Positions 16,151-26,200 of a DNA stretch of 64,000 nt are shown here, piece by piece. Position 1 is the stretch's first letter, and each line of letters opens with the position of its first letter. Made by a program: the position numbers and the translations under genes. The stretch covers positions 59,969-123,968 of the forward strand of contig JRUP01000045.1 of NCBI GenBank assembly GCA_000773965.1. Direction: 5' to 3'. Source of the DNA: Enterobacter cancerogenus (lineage in GTDB: Bacteria > Pseudomonadota > Gammaproteobacteria > Enterobacterales > Enterobacteriaceae). Under the pieces are notes generated by a model. That model was not told the origin of the DNA and searched no databases. It saw only the letters and a program-made list of their open reading frames with translations.

Positions 16151-18349
16151 TTACCAGCTGTAGCTGACAGACGCCACAATCGAACGACCGCTGCCGTAGA
16201 AGCACGCGCTGGTGTTGCTGCAGGAGGCAACATAGTGCTTGTCGGCCACGTTGTTCACGTTCAGCTGCAGCGTGGTGCCACGCAGTGAATTAGCCGCTTC
16301 GCCCAGCTCATATTTCGCCATCACGTCATACAGCGTGTAGTGCGGAACCTTGTCCTGACCGATTGAATCCGCCCATGCGGTGCCGGTGTAACGCACACCG
16401 CTGCCGAGCGTCAGACCGTTCAGCGCACCACTCAGGAAGCTGTAGCTGCCCCAGGCAGATGCGGCATGGTGCGGAATGCTGGAAGGCGTTTTGCCAACCT
16501 GCGCCGCGGTGTTGCTCTCCTTGGTTTCCGCATCGGTAAAGGTATAAGCCGCCATCACCTTAATTTCAGGGGTGATTTGCGCGTGCGCTTCCGTCTCGAT
16601 CCCTTTGGACTTCACCTTACCGATCTGCTCGTTGTAACCCAGTTCGCTGTTGTAAGAGGTGATGTTTTTCTGCGTGATATCAAATGCGGAAACGGTGAAT
16701 ACCGCATCCCAACCCACTGGCTGATATTTGATACCGATCTCCGTCTGCTCGCCGGTGGTCGGTGCGAACGGATCGCTGCCCGGCGCACCGGTGCTCAGGT
16801 TCGGTTCGAACGAGGTGCTGTAGCTGATATACGGCGACAGGCCATTATCGAAGGCGTACAACAGACCGGCACGACCGGTGAACTTGCTGTCATTCTGCTG
16901 TGTGGTGGTATTTTCCATGCGGTCCTGCGTACGCGTTTCCGCCCAATCCTGGCGACCGGACAGCAGCAGATTCCATTGATTCCATTCCAGCTGATCCTGC
17001 AAATACACGCCAACCTGATCGAGCTTTTTGCGCGTGCTGGTGTTCAACGCCAGATCGCTCTCATTGATCGTCACGCTGGTCGGATTCGCCCAGTCGAGAA
17101 TGTATTGATCACCGCTGTCGCGCCACAGTTTGTTATCGACGTCGCTCCATTTGTAATCCAGCCCGCCCAGCACGGTATGCGCAACGTTGCCAGTATCGAA
17201 CGTTGCTTTCACCTGGTTATCAATGCCCAGTTCTTTGGACTTGATTTTGTCATGCTGCGGACGACGGTTGATCTGATGGTCACTGCCATCCACATCGAAG
17301 GTATAGACCAGGTATTTGTACGACTCATCCATGTTGCTGTAACGCATATTCTGCGTGAAGCTGATGTTGTCGTTAAAGTTATGCTCGAAGATGTAGCCAA
17401 CCGAAGTCTGCTCGCGTTTCGCTTCGTTAAAGCTCGGGTCGCTGACGTTGAAATCGTAAGGAATGTAGCCCGCGCTGGTGTTAAACAGTGTGCCGTTGGC
17501 AGGCAGGAAGTTACGATATCCGGCCTTTGGCTCGTTCTGATACATCGTCAGTAGGGTAAAACTGGTGTCCGCGTTTGGCAGCCAGGTCAGCGCCGGGGCA
17601 ATGGCCATGCGCTGCTGTTTGTTATCTTTCACGAACTCATGTTTGGTGCTGGCGATACCGTTGAGACGATAAAACAGCGTGTTGTCGTCATTCAGTTTGC
17701 CGCCGAAATCAAACGCCGCTTCGCCCAGATGCTGATTACCAGTGCTGAGCTGAACTTTATGAATGCTCTGCGCGGTTGGGCGCTTGCTGGTCATCGCGAT
17801 GACACCGCCTGGGTTTACCTGGCCGTACAACACCGATGCCGGGCCATGAATCATCTCCACACGCTCCAGCAACCACGGGTCGATCTGCCCTGCCGCGCCC
17901 GCCTGGCCGGATAAGCCATAGCTCAATCCATCGAGGAATTTCGGTGCATAGCGGAAACCACGTGCGATGATCTCATCGTTACGGTTCGAGTTACCACGGT
18001 AGTTGGTCAGCACACCGCTGGTGTAGCTCAGTGCATCTGCCACCGACGGCGCTGCCTGATCGTCCATCTGCTCACGCGTAATCACCGAAATCGATTGCGG
18101 GGTTTTACGCAGTGGGGTCGAGGTTTTCGTTCCAGCTGCGCTCTCTTTCGCCACATAGCCTTGCAGTGGAGACGTCACGCTTTCACGCGTATCTGCATTC
18201 ACGGTGATGGTCTCTTCTGCCGCGACGCTGAAAGTGGCAGGCGCCACCAGCAGAATTGAGGCCAGTGACAGGTGGAGACGGGAGAATCTGAACGGAAGTG
18301 CCACAGCAGGTATTGCTAAATTTTTTGCTTTAACGGACATAGTTGCCAT
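16151..18349 (-). CDS. TonB-dependent siderophore receptor (Fct/FhuA-like)
   Basis: A 732-residue outer-membrane receptor. The start at 18349 gives a signal peptide ending near FSVAAEE; the longer frame to 18649 would cross the promoter. The TonB box is EETITV just after it. The plug domain carries [18 protein letters not shown] and [14 protein letters not shown]. The barrel ends in the typical VSYSW with a terminal aromatic residue, preceded by a Cys pair ([15 protein letters not shown]) as in FhuA-type receptors. It is divergent from fes and shares its Fur-controlled intergenic region, so it should import the ferric form of the siderophore made by this locus. Confidence 0.88.
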   Translation of the reverse strand: MATMSVKAKNLAIPAVALPFRFSRLHLSLASILLVAPATFSVAAEETITVNADTRESVTSPLQGYVAKESAAGTKTSTPLRKTPQSISVITREQMDDQAAPSVADALSYTSGVLTNYRGNSNRNDEIIARGFRYAPKFLDGLSYGLSGQAGAAGQIDPWLLERVEMIHGPASVLYGQVNPGGVIAMTSKRPTAQSIHKVQLSTGNQHLGEAAFDFGGKLNDDNTLFYRLNGIASTKHEFVKDNKQQRMAIAPALTWLPNADTSFTLLTMYQNEPKAGYRNFLPANGTLFNTSAGYIPYDFNVSDPSFNEAKREQTSVGYIFEHNFNDNISFTQNMRYSNMDESYKYLVYTFDVDGSDHQINRRPQHDKIKSKELGIDNQVKATFDTGNVAHTVLGGLDYKWSDVDNKLWRDSGDQYILDWANPTSVTINESDLALNTSTRKKLDQVGVYLQDQLEWNQWNLLLSGRQDWAETRTQDRMENTTTQQNDSKFTGRAGLLYAFDNGLSPYISYSTSFEPNLSTGAPGSDPFAPTTGEQTEIGIKYQPVGWDAVFTVSAFDITQKNITSYNSELGYNEQIGKVKSKGIETEAHAQITPEIKVMAAYTFTDAETKESNTAAQVGKTPSSIPHHAASAWGSYSFLSGALNGLTLGSGVRYTGTAWADSIGQDKVPHYTLYDVMAKYELGEAANSLRGTTLQLNVNNVADKHYVASCSNTSACFYGSGRSIVASVSYSW

Positions 18350-18531
18350 CTCTATTTCAAACTGCCTTGTCGATGAAACAATCCGTCCATTCCCCTCCAC
18401 CCAACGGCGAAAGCTGTAACGGATTGAAATATAACTTCCTCTCGCAAAACGCGGCCCTGAATTCCCCTTAAAAGCCCATTTCAGAATAATCATCTGAAAA
18501 ATAGGGGATTTATTCGGCGCAAAAATAATAT

Positions 18532-18564
18532 TGCAAATGTAAATCGTTATCAATAGCATTTGCA
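18532..18564. promoter_or_regulatory. Fur-box-like site within an eight-base inverted repeat
   Basis: GCAAATGTAAATCGTTATC (18533-18551) matches the 19-base Fur consensus at 14 positions. It lies inside the perfect inverted repeat TGCAAATG (18532-18539) and CATTTGCA (18557-18564). Placed between the divergent receptor and fes genes, it would repress both when iron is plentiful. Confidence 0.6.
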
Positions 18565-18616
18565 TTACGTTTGTTAATGTAAAGTCTTTGAAGAAAATGT
18601 GGAGAGAGATTGCAGG

Positions 18617-19972
18617 ATGTTTCTCAGCGATGCAGAACAAATGACGCAAATCTGGTTGCCAACCGGAACAGTTACCCAGTGGTTACAGCAGGACGATCTC
18701 GGCAGCCATCGCTGGTGGGAACAGCTTCATAAGGCGGGTACGCCGGTGATTGAGCATGAGGCTGATGGCGAAACGCACATGCATTTCTTCTGGCGCGATC
18801 CCGAGGGCCGTTCCGAGTCATCGTCTACAAAAAGGGTCTATGTCGATATAAACGGCGTTACTGACCATCACAGCCAGGCCCCCGAATCCCTGGTTCGCGT
18901 CGGCAACAGTGATGTCTGGCATTGGTCGACGCAGATCGAATCTGACTGGCGCGGCAGCTACAGTCTGATCCCGGTGACCGCTGAACATTTGCCCCCGCTG
19001 TTCTGCGGCAGCGACGAAACCTGCCGGGTGCTGCAACGCAAATGGTGGATTTCGCTGATGCCACTGGCGATCCCCGACATGCTGAATCCTTCGCCCCCGT
19101 TTCTGAGCAGCCGCCGCTTTGCGCTGAGTAATGCGCATATGCCCGAGGCGCCTGATCAATCCGCCTGGCAACAGCTGGATGCCGGTTTAGCCGAAACCTG
19201 GCCGGATGGCCTGCAAACTTTGCAGTGGCACAGCGATCTGCTCAACGTCACGCGAAACGTCTGGCTTTACACCACCGGACAGACTGCGCAACCGGATCAG
19301 CGCCCGCTGGCGATTCTGCTGGATGGGCAGAATTGGGTATACGGACAGCCGATTTTCAGCGCCCTCGATCAGTGCACCGCAGCAGGTGAACTGCCGCCTG
19401 CCTGCTGGTTATTTATCGACGTGATCGATAGCCAGCATCGCGAGGTTGAGCTGCCCTGCAACGAAACCTTCTGGCAGGCGGTGCAACAGGAGCTGTTGCC
19501 GCTGGCCCGTCAGCATGCCGCGTTTAGCCATGATGCCAGCCGCACGCTGGTGGCCGGTCAAAGCTACGGTGGCCTCGCGGCGCTGTATGCCGGGCTGCAC
19601 TGGCCAGAGCGTTTTGGCCGCATCCTCACGCAATCCGGCTCGTTCTGGTGGCCGCACCTGCAATACATCCGCGATTACGCTAACCGTGAACGTCACGCGC
19701 CGGGTCTGCTGTTGCAGCGCTTACAAGACAACGCCCTGCCCGCTGGCAAGTTGAAGATTTTCCAGGAAGTCGGCGATCGCGAGCAGGACATGTTGTTCGT
19801 GAATCAACAAATACGTCCCGCGCTGGAAGCCGCCGGACATGAACTGTTTTTCCGCTGCTACGCCGGAGGGCACGACGCGCTGTGCTGGCGCGGCGGCTTG
19901 ATCGACGGCTGCCGCTGGCTGCTGGCCGATCTTCTCTCTGACCCAACCTCAAAAGGTAACCACCATGTCTGA
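18617..19972 (+). CDS. fes: Fes-like enterochelin/catecholate siderophore esterase
   Basis: An alpha/beta-hydrolase of the Fes family, 451 residues from the ATG at 18617 (an in-frame GTG six codons earlier is less likely). The N-terminal beta domain (residues 1-150) contains [10 protein letters not shown]. The C-terminal esterase domain has the nucleophile elbow [19 protein letters not shown] and the His in [13 protein letters not shown]. Fes opens the serine trilactone of imported ferric siderophores in the cytoplasm to free iron. Its presence suggests the cognate siderophore is a cyclic or linear oligoester of serine. It overlaps the MbtH-like gene by eight bases. Confidence 0.88.
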   Translation: MFLSDAEQMTQIWLPTGTVTQWLQQDDLGSHRWWEQLHKAGTPVIEHEADGETHMHFFWRDPEGRSESSSTKRVYVDINGVTDHHSQAPESLVRVGNSDVWHWSTQIESDWRGSYSLIPVTAEHLPPLFCGSDETCRVLQRKWWISLMPLAIPDMLNPSPPFLSSRRFALSNAHMPEAPDQSAWQQLDAGLAETWPDGLQTLQWHSDLLNVTRNVWLYTTGQTAQPDQRPLAILLDGQNWVYGQPIFSALDQCTAAGELPPACWLFIDVIDSQHREVELPCNETFWQAVQQELLPLARQHAAFSHDASRTLVAGQSYGGLAALYAGLHWPERFGRILTQSGSFWWPHLQYIRDYANRERHAPGLLLQRLQDNALPAGKLKIFQEVGDREQDMLFVNQQIRPALEAAGHELFFRCYAGGHDALCWRGGLIDGCRWLLADLLSDPTSKGNHHV

Positions 19973-20186
19973 ACAACAAAATCCGTTTGATAACGATGCG
20001 CTCGATTTTCTGGTGCTGATCAACGCGCGTCAGCAATACAGCCTGTGGCCCGCATTTGCTCAGGTGCCTGCGGGCTGGCAAAACGTGGCGGGACCGCTGC
20101 CGCGTGCCGCAGCGATTGAATACATCGAAACACACTGGCAGGACATGCGACCAGCGACGCAACAGACGTCGTCCAGCGCACATTAA
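19965..20186 (+). CDS. ybdZ: MbtH-like NRPS helper protein (YbdZ-like)
   Basis: 73 residues with the MbtH signature: [10 protein letters not shown] near residue 24, then PAGW and WQDMRP. Such proteins bind and activate the adenylation domains of partner NRPSs, as YbdZ does for EntF. The gene begins inside the end of fes and lies 54 bases before the NRPS gene, so the three form one operon. Confidence 0.9.
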   Translation: MSEQQNPFDNDALDFLVLINARQQYSLWPAFAQVPAGWQNVAGPLPRAAAIEYIETHWQDMRPATQQTSSSAH

Positions 20187-20240
20187 TTTTTCGCTTTTTA
20201 ACTTTTCCTTTTTTCGATTTTTTTAGACGGGAACATTCCT

Positions 20241-23200
20241 TTGGCATCGTTAATCACGCATTCACCTGCGTATCCTTTGGTGGCGGCTCAGCCCGGCATC
20301 TGGATCGCTGACGCTATTGCGCAGCAGCGCAATCAATTTACCGTGGCGCACTACAGCGTGCTACACGGCGACATCAACCGCGCCGCCCTGGACAGCGCCA
20401 TCCGCCAGACGATGGCGGAAGCCGATACCGTGCAGGCACGCTTTGGCCTCGATGAAAACGGGAATCCCGCGCAATGGTTTGGCGCGCAGGCACTGGTGCT
20501 GCCGGAGTGGCATGACTTCAGCCAGCGCGCGGACGCCACCGGTCAGGCGCATAAACTGATGCAGGCCGATCTGCGCGCCGAACTGGCGGCCGACGGTGAT
20601 AAGCCGCTGTATCGCCACGTGTTAATGCGCGTGGGTGATGGCAGCTGGTGGTGGTATCAGCGATATCACCATCTGCTGGTTGATGGCTTCAGTTTCGAAG
20701 CGCTGACGCAGCGCGTGGCGGCCATCTATGCCGAACTGTGCCGTGGCGAAGAACCCTCACTTTCACCCTTCACGCCGTTTAGCGAGGTGATTGATGAGTA
20801 TCAGCAGTGGCAGGCATCCCCGGCGTTTGCCCGTTCCGCCAGCCACTGGCAGACCTATGCGGCTGAACTACCCGAAACTTTAACGCTCTCCAGTGAAAGC
20901 GTAACGGATGCTGGCGATCGTCCGATCAGCTGCCACGTCGCGCTGCCGGAGTTGACAACGTTGCGCCAGCACGTGGCGTTCCAGGATTGCAGCGAAGGCG
21001 ATATTGTCAGTGCCCTGCTGGTGGCTTATCTGGCGCGCATTAGCGACAACTCGCGCTTAGCGATTGGCTTTCCGTTTATGCGCCGCATGGGCTCAGCGGC
21101 ACTGACGGCGTTGGGGCCGGTGGTCAACGTGCTGCCGCTGATCTTCGACATCCCTCATCACACTGATTTAGCCGCGCTGGTGCAGCAGGTGCAGGCGGAA
21201 ATCCGCAAAGCACGCCGTCATCAGCGCTATGAAGCAGAGCAACTGCGTCGCGATCTGGGTTTGGTCGGCAGCAGCCAACAGCTTTATGGGCCGGTGATCA
21301 ACGTCAAGGTCTACCATGATGATCTGCAATTCGATGGCATTCCGGCGGCGACCCACACCTTAGCCATGGGTCCGGTCGACGATATCGAGTTTGAAGTGGG
21401 CTTCCGTGATGGCGCATTGCAGTTAACGCTGGTGGCTAACCCGACGCGCTACGACGCGCAAATGTTACAGCGTCACGCAGACCGTATTCGTCATATTCTC
21501 ACGCAGTTCGCTGCACAACCCGAAGCCACTCTGGATACGCTTTCGATCATTGCTCCAGACGAACAGGCTGATTTACAGCGCTGGTCCACTGGCCCGAAAA
21601 TCACCCCGCCAGCGGGGGCGACCACCATCGTGGATATGCTGCTGCAACGCACGGCACAAAGCGCTGAGCTGACGGCAGTCGTCTGCGGCACACAGTCACT
21701 GACCTATCGCCAGCTGACCGACCGCGCCATGCAACTGGCACACGTACTTATTGCGCGTGGTTTACGAGCCGACGACGTGGTGGCGATTGGGATTCCGCGC
21801 TCGGTGGATTCGCTGGTCGCCATCTTTGGTGTGCTGGCGAGTGGCGCGGCCTATATGCCGCTGGACCTCGACTATCCACGCGAACGTCTGGCACTGATGT
21901 GTGACGATGCCCAACCCGCATTATTGCTGACTCACTCCACGACACTGGCGCAGATGCCGACCCTTCCCGCGCTGTGCATCGATCAGCTGGCGAGCGAACT
22001 GGCGTCACAGCCGACCAGCGTACCGAGCACCCTGCTGTGCGGTGACGATCTCGCCTATATGATTTACACCTCCGGATCCACCGGCCGGCCAAAAGGCGTG
22101 ATGAGCACACATCAGGGATTGCTGAATCTGTTCCTGTCACATCGCGAACATCTGTTTGGACCGGCGATTGACCGCTTCCACGCCAGCAACCCGCGCCGCA
22201 TGCGCGCCGGTCATACCGCGTCGTTCTCATTCGACTCTTCGTGGGAACCGCTGTTCTGCATGCTGATGGGCTGCGAGCTGAATATCTTCGACGAAGAGCT
22301 GCGTCGCGATGCCTGGGGTTTGATTCAGCAGATGAACGCGGTGCCGGTCGATCTGCTGGACATCACGCCGTCTTTCTTCTCTCAGATGATCGACAGCGGG
22401 TTGCTGGAGGCGGAAAACCACCGCCCTGCGTTTGTCATGATTGGCGGTGAAGCGGCCACGCCGACGTTGTGGAAACTGATGCAGCAACAGCAGCAGATGG
22501 AAATCCACAACTATTACGGACCGTCTGAGTACACCATCGATACCCTGGGTGCCAGCGTGCTGGCTTCCCCGCAGCCGGTGATTGGCCGTCCAGTGGGTAA
22601 CAGCCAGGTTTATCTGCTAGACAGCCAGCTGCGTCCGGTACCGATTGGCTGCACCGGCGAACTCTACATCTCCGGAACCGGCATTGCGCGCGGCTATCTG
22701 CGCCGCCCGGATCTAACAGCCGCCCGCTTTGTGGCTAATCCCTTCCGCGAAGGCGAGGTGATGTATCGCAGCGGCGATGTGATGCGCTGGCGTCATGATG
22801 GTCAACTGGCGTTTATCGGACGCGTGGATCACCAGATCAAAGTGCGCGGTTTCCGCGTCGAACTGGGTGAAATCGAAAACGCGCTGGTGGCACTGCCCGA
22901 AGTCAGCACCGCAGTGGTGATTGCCGAAGTAATGGGCGCCACTCACCGTCTGATTGGCTACTGCTCGGTGCAGGATGATGCCCTGCGCGCCGAACCGCAA
23001 CTCAGCGCCCACTTACTGGCGCAGCTCGGCACCCAGTTGCCCGACTACATGCTGCCTGCCGTGCTGATGGTGCTGGATGATCTGCCGCTGAATGTGAATG
23101 GCAAAATCGACCGCCAGGCGCTGCCGAAACCACAGCAGGCTCAGCAACAGCAAAGCCGCGCGGCTCGCACCCCACAAGAAACGTTGATTTGTCAGGCGAT

Positions 23201-26200
23201 GGCCAGCCTGCTCGGGCTGGAGAGCGTCGGCGCAGAAGATGACTTCTTCTCACTCGGTGGTGACAGTATTTCGGCAATGGGCCTCAGCACCGCCGCCCGC
23301 CGTGCCGGATACCTGCTGCGCCCACGTGACATTTTTGCCGAACGCACCGCCGCACGTATGGCGCAAGATCTCGCCCCGCTAACGCAACACACTCAACATG
23401 CTCGCGTTTCGCAACAGGGCGCGATTGGTGGTCTGCCGATTCTGCACTGGTTCCATGCGCAGGCGGGGATCAACGCGCGCTTCGCTCACGGTGTGCTGCT
23501 ATCGGTGCCACCTGAGCTGCAACTTTTGCAGCTGGAACAATTGATTGAGCAGCTCGCCAGCGCGCATCCGGCGCTCAACGCTTTCACGCGTAATACACTG
23601 TTGGTCGTGGGCGAACCGCTGCCTGCGCGTCCTGCACGTTGTCGTGTTATCGAAGTACAAGAACGTGATCAGGCCGCAGACCAGGCCTTCCGTGAGGATG
23701 CTGCACGCCTTGATCCGGCAGCAGGATCGTTGCTACAGGCCACCCTGCTTCAACAACAGGGTGCGAGTTGCGGTCTGGTGTTGACGCTGCACCATCTGGT
23801 GGTGGATGGCGTGTCATGGCGCGTATTGCTCGATGAATTGCAACAGGCCGGTGATGCACTGCTAAGCGGTGCACCGATCACCTTGCCCGCCGAAGAGACC
23901 TCGCTGCATGACTGGTCCGCTATGCTGCTGGCCAACCTGGCGTCACGCGCCAGCGAAATGCCGTTCTGGCAACGCATGCTGGAACAGCCGCTGCCAGCGC
24001 TGGGTGAGCGCGCCTTAAATGGCAGCGAACGTGCTTTGCATCAACGCACCGTGCTGGATGTGGCCACCAGCTCTGCCTTGCTGAACACTCTGCCACAGCA
24101 GTTTCGCGCCACCACCGAAGAGTTGCTGCTCACCCTGCTCTCGCTGGCGCTGCGCAGCATGAACGGCAGCGCATTACAACGCGTGACGCTGGAATCACAT
24201 GGCCGTGCCGAGTTGCACGATCACCAGGATCTGGCGCGAACCGTAGGCTGGCTGACAGCAGAATTCCCGCTGCTGGTCGCCCTACCCGATGCCGCCGCCC
24301 TGAATGACAGCGTGCGCGCGGTGAAATCCGCGCTACGTGCCGTGCCGGATCGCGGTATCGGTTACGGCCAGCTGCGCTGGCTGGATGCCCATCGCGGCAT
24401 CACCCTGGCGAAACTGTCCACCGACCATGCGCCACAGGTGCTGTTTAACTATCTTGGCCGCTTTACCCAATCCACCGGCCACTGGCAGCCCCAGCGCACG
24501 GCGCAGCAGTTCCGCGACACTTTTGCGGTGATTCAGGACGATGCCATGCCGTTACAGTACGCACTGGAACTTAACGTGTTTGTTGATGACCAGCAGCTGG
24601 CGCTGAACTGGAGCTGGGCGGAGGGCGTTCTTCATGCCGATCAGATTCAGCAACTGCATCAGACAATCGCTCTGGGTACGCAGCAGCTTTGTCAGTTTGC
24701 GGAGCAGCAGCCTCAGCACGCCACCAACACGCTGGTGGCCGCAGAGATCAATCTTGAAGGCGTTGATGATGCAGTGCTGCAACAGCTGCGCGCGCGCCAT
24801 GGTGCCTTTAGCCATGTACTGCCCCTGCTGCCATTGCAGAAAGGATTACTGTTCCACGCGCAGACCACTGGTGCGCAAGGCAGCTATAACTCACTGACGC
24901 GTTTGACTCTGAGAGGCGATGTGTCGGTGGCATCGGTGCAGCAGGCGTTGAATCAGGTATTGCAACGTCATCCTCAGTTGGCAGCGCGCTTTGATAGCGA
25001 ACTCAGTCTGCAACCTTTGCAGTTGCTGCCGGAAGGCGATCTGCATTGGCCACTACAGGTTCTGGAAGTCGAGGATATTGAAGCCGCTGAACATCAGGCG
25101 CTGTCACAGGATCTGTTCCGGCAGCCTGTGATGTTGCAGGCCACACTGATCCCGCATCGCCATGAAGCACGCTGGACGCTGCTGCTCAATGCGCATCATC
25201 TGGTGGTGGATGGCTGGTCAACACCGGTCATTCTGAACGATTTGCTCAGCGCACTGCGTCAGCAGCCGTTGGCCGCGCAACGCACCCATTATGCCGACAT
25301 CGTGCGCCAGCTTAGCCAGCGTGATGTGCATCAGGCACGCCAGCAGTGGCAGGAATGCCTGCGCGATGTGCGACCCACGCTGCTGTATCCCAATGCCGTC
25401 GACAGTGGCGTTCAGGAGAAACGCATCACGCTGGATGCCACGCTGGAGCGCGAACTCTATGCACTCTGCCGCGCACGCGGGCTGACCCTCAACACTGTCA
25501 TGCAGGGCCTGTGGGGCATGATGCTGTCGATTGCCAGCGGTCAGCAGGACGTGGTGTTTGGCGCGCCGGTTTCCGGTCGTTTTGGTCAGATTGAAGGGAT
25601 CGATCAACATGTCGGTCTGTTCAGTAACACGCTGCCAGTGCGCGTGCGGTTTGATACTCAGCGCCCGTTGCTGGAACAGTTAGCCACGCACCAAAATCAG
25701 CAGATCCAGCTGATTGAACAGGATTGCCTTGGACTGGCTGAAATCCAACAGCTGGCGAGTGCGGGTACGCTTTTTGATACCCTGCTGGTGGTGGAGAACT
25801 ACCCTGATAACCCATCGTTACAGGATGCCAACGCGTGTGTACGTTGTGAAGCGATCCACAACCGTGGTTATACCCACTATCCGCTGACGCTGCTGGTGCT
25901 GCCGGGTGAACAGCTGACGCTATTAATGGAATATCGTGCCTGCGTCCCCGATGCGGAACGGCTGGCTGAACGCCTGTTGCTGCTGTTACAGCAGCTGGTG
26001 ACCACACCGGATCTGCCGTTAACGCAGTGGCGTTTACAAACCCTCGCCGAGCAATCGTTGCTGGAGTGGGTGAATAACACCGGCGTGCAGCTGGAGAATG
26101 AAACGCTACAACAGGCCATCGCCCAGCAGGCCGCACGCACGCCGGATGCGCTGGCGCTGTGTGATGTTGAGCATCAGCTCAGCTACCGCGAAATGCAGCG

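Noticed and set aside
16466-17554. 362-codon frame antisense to the receptor gene
   Set aside because: It is a shadow of the GC-rich receptor gene; the receptor frame has full family homology and the antisense product has none.
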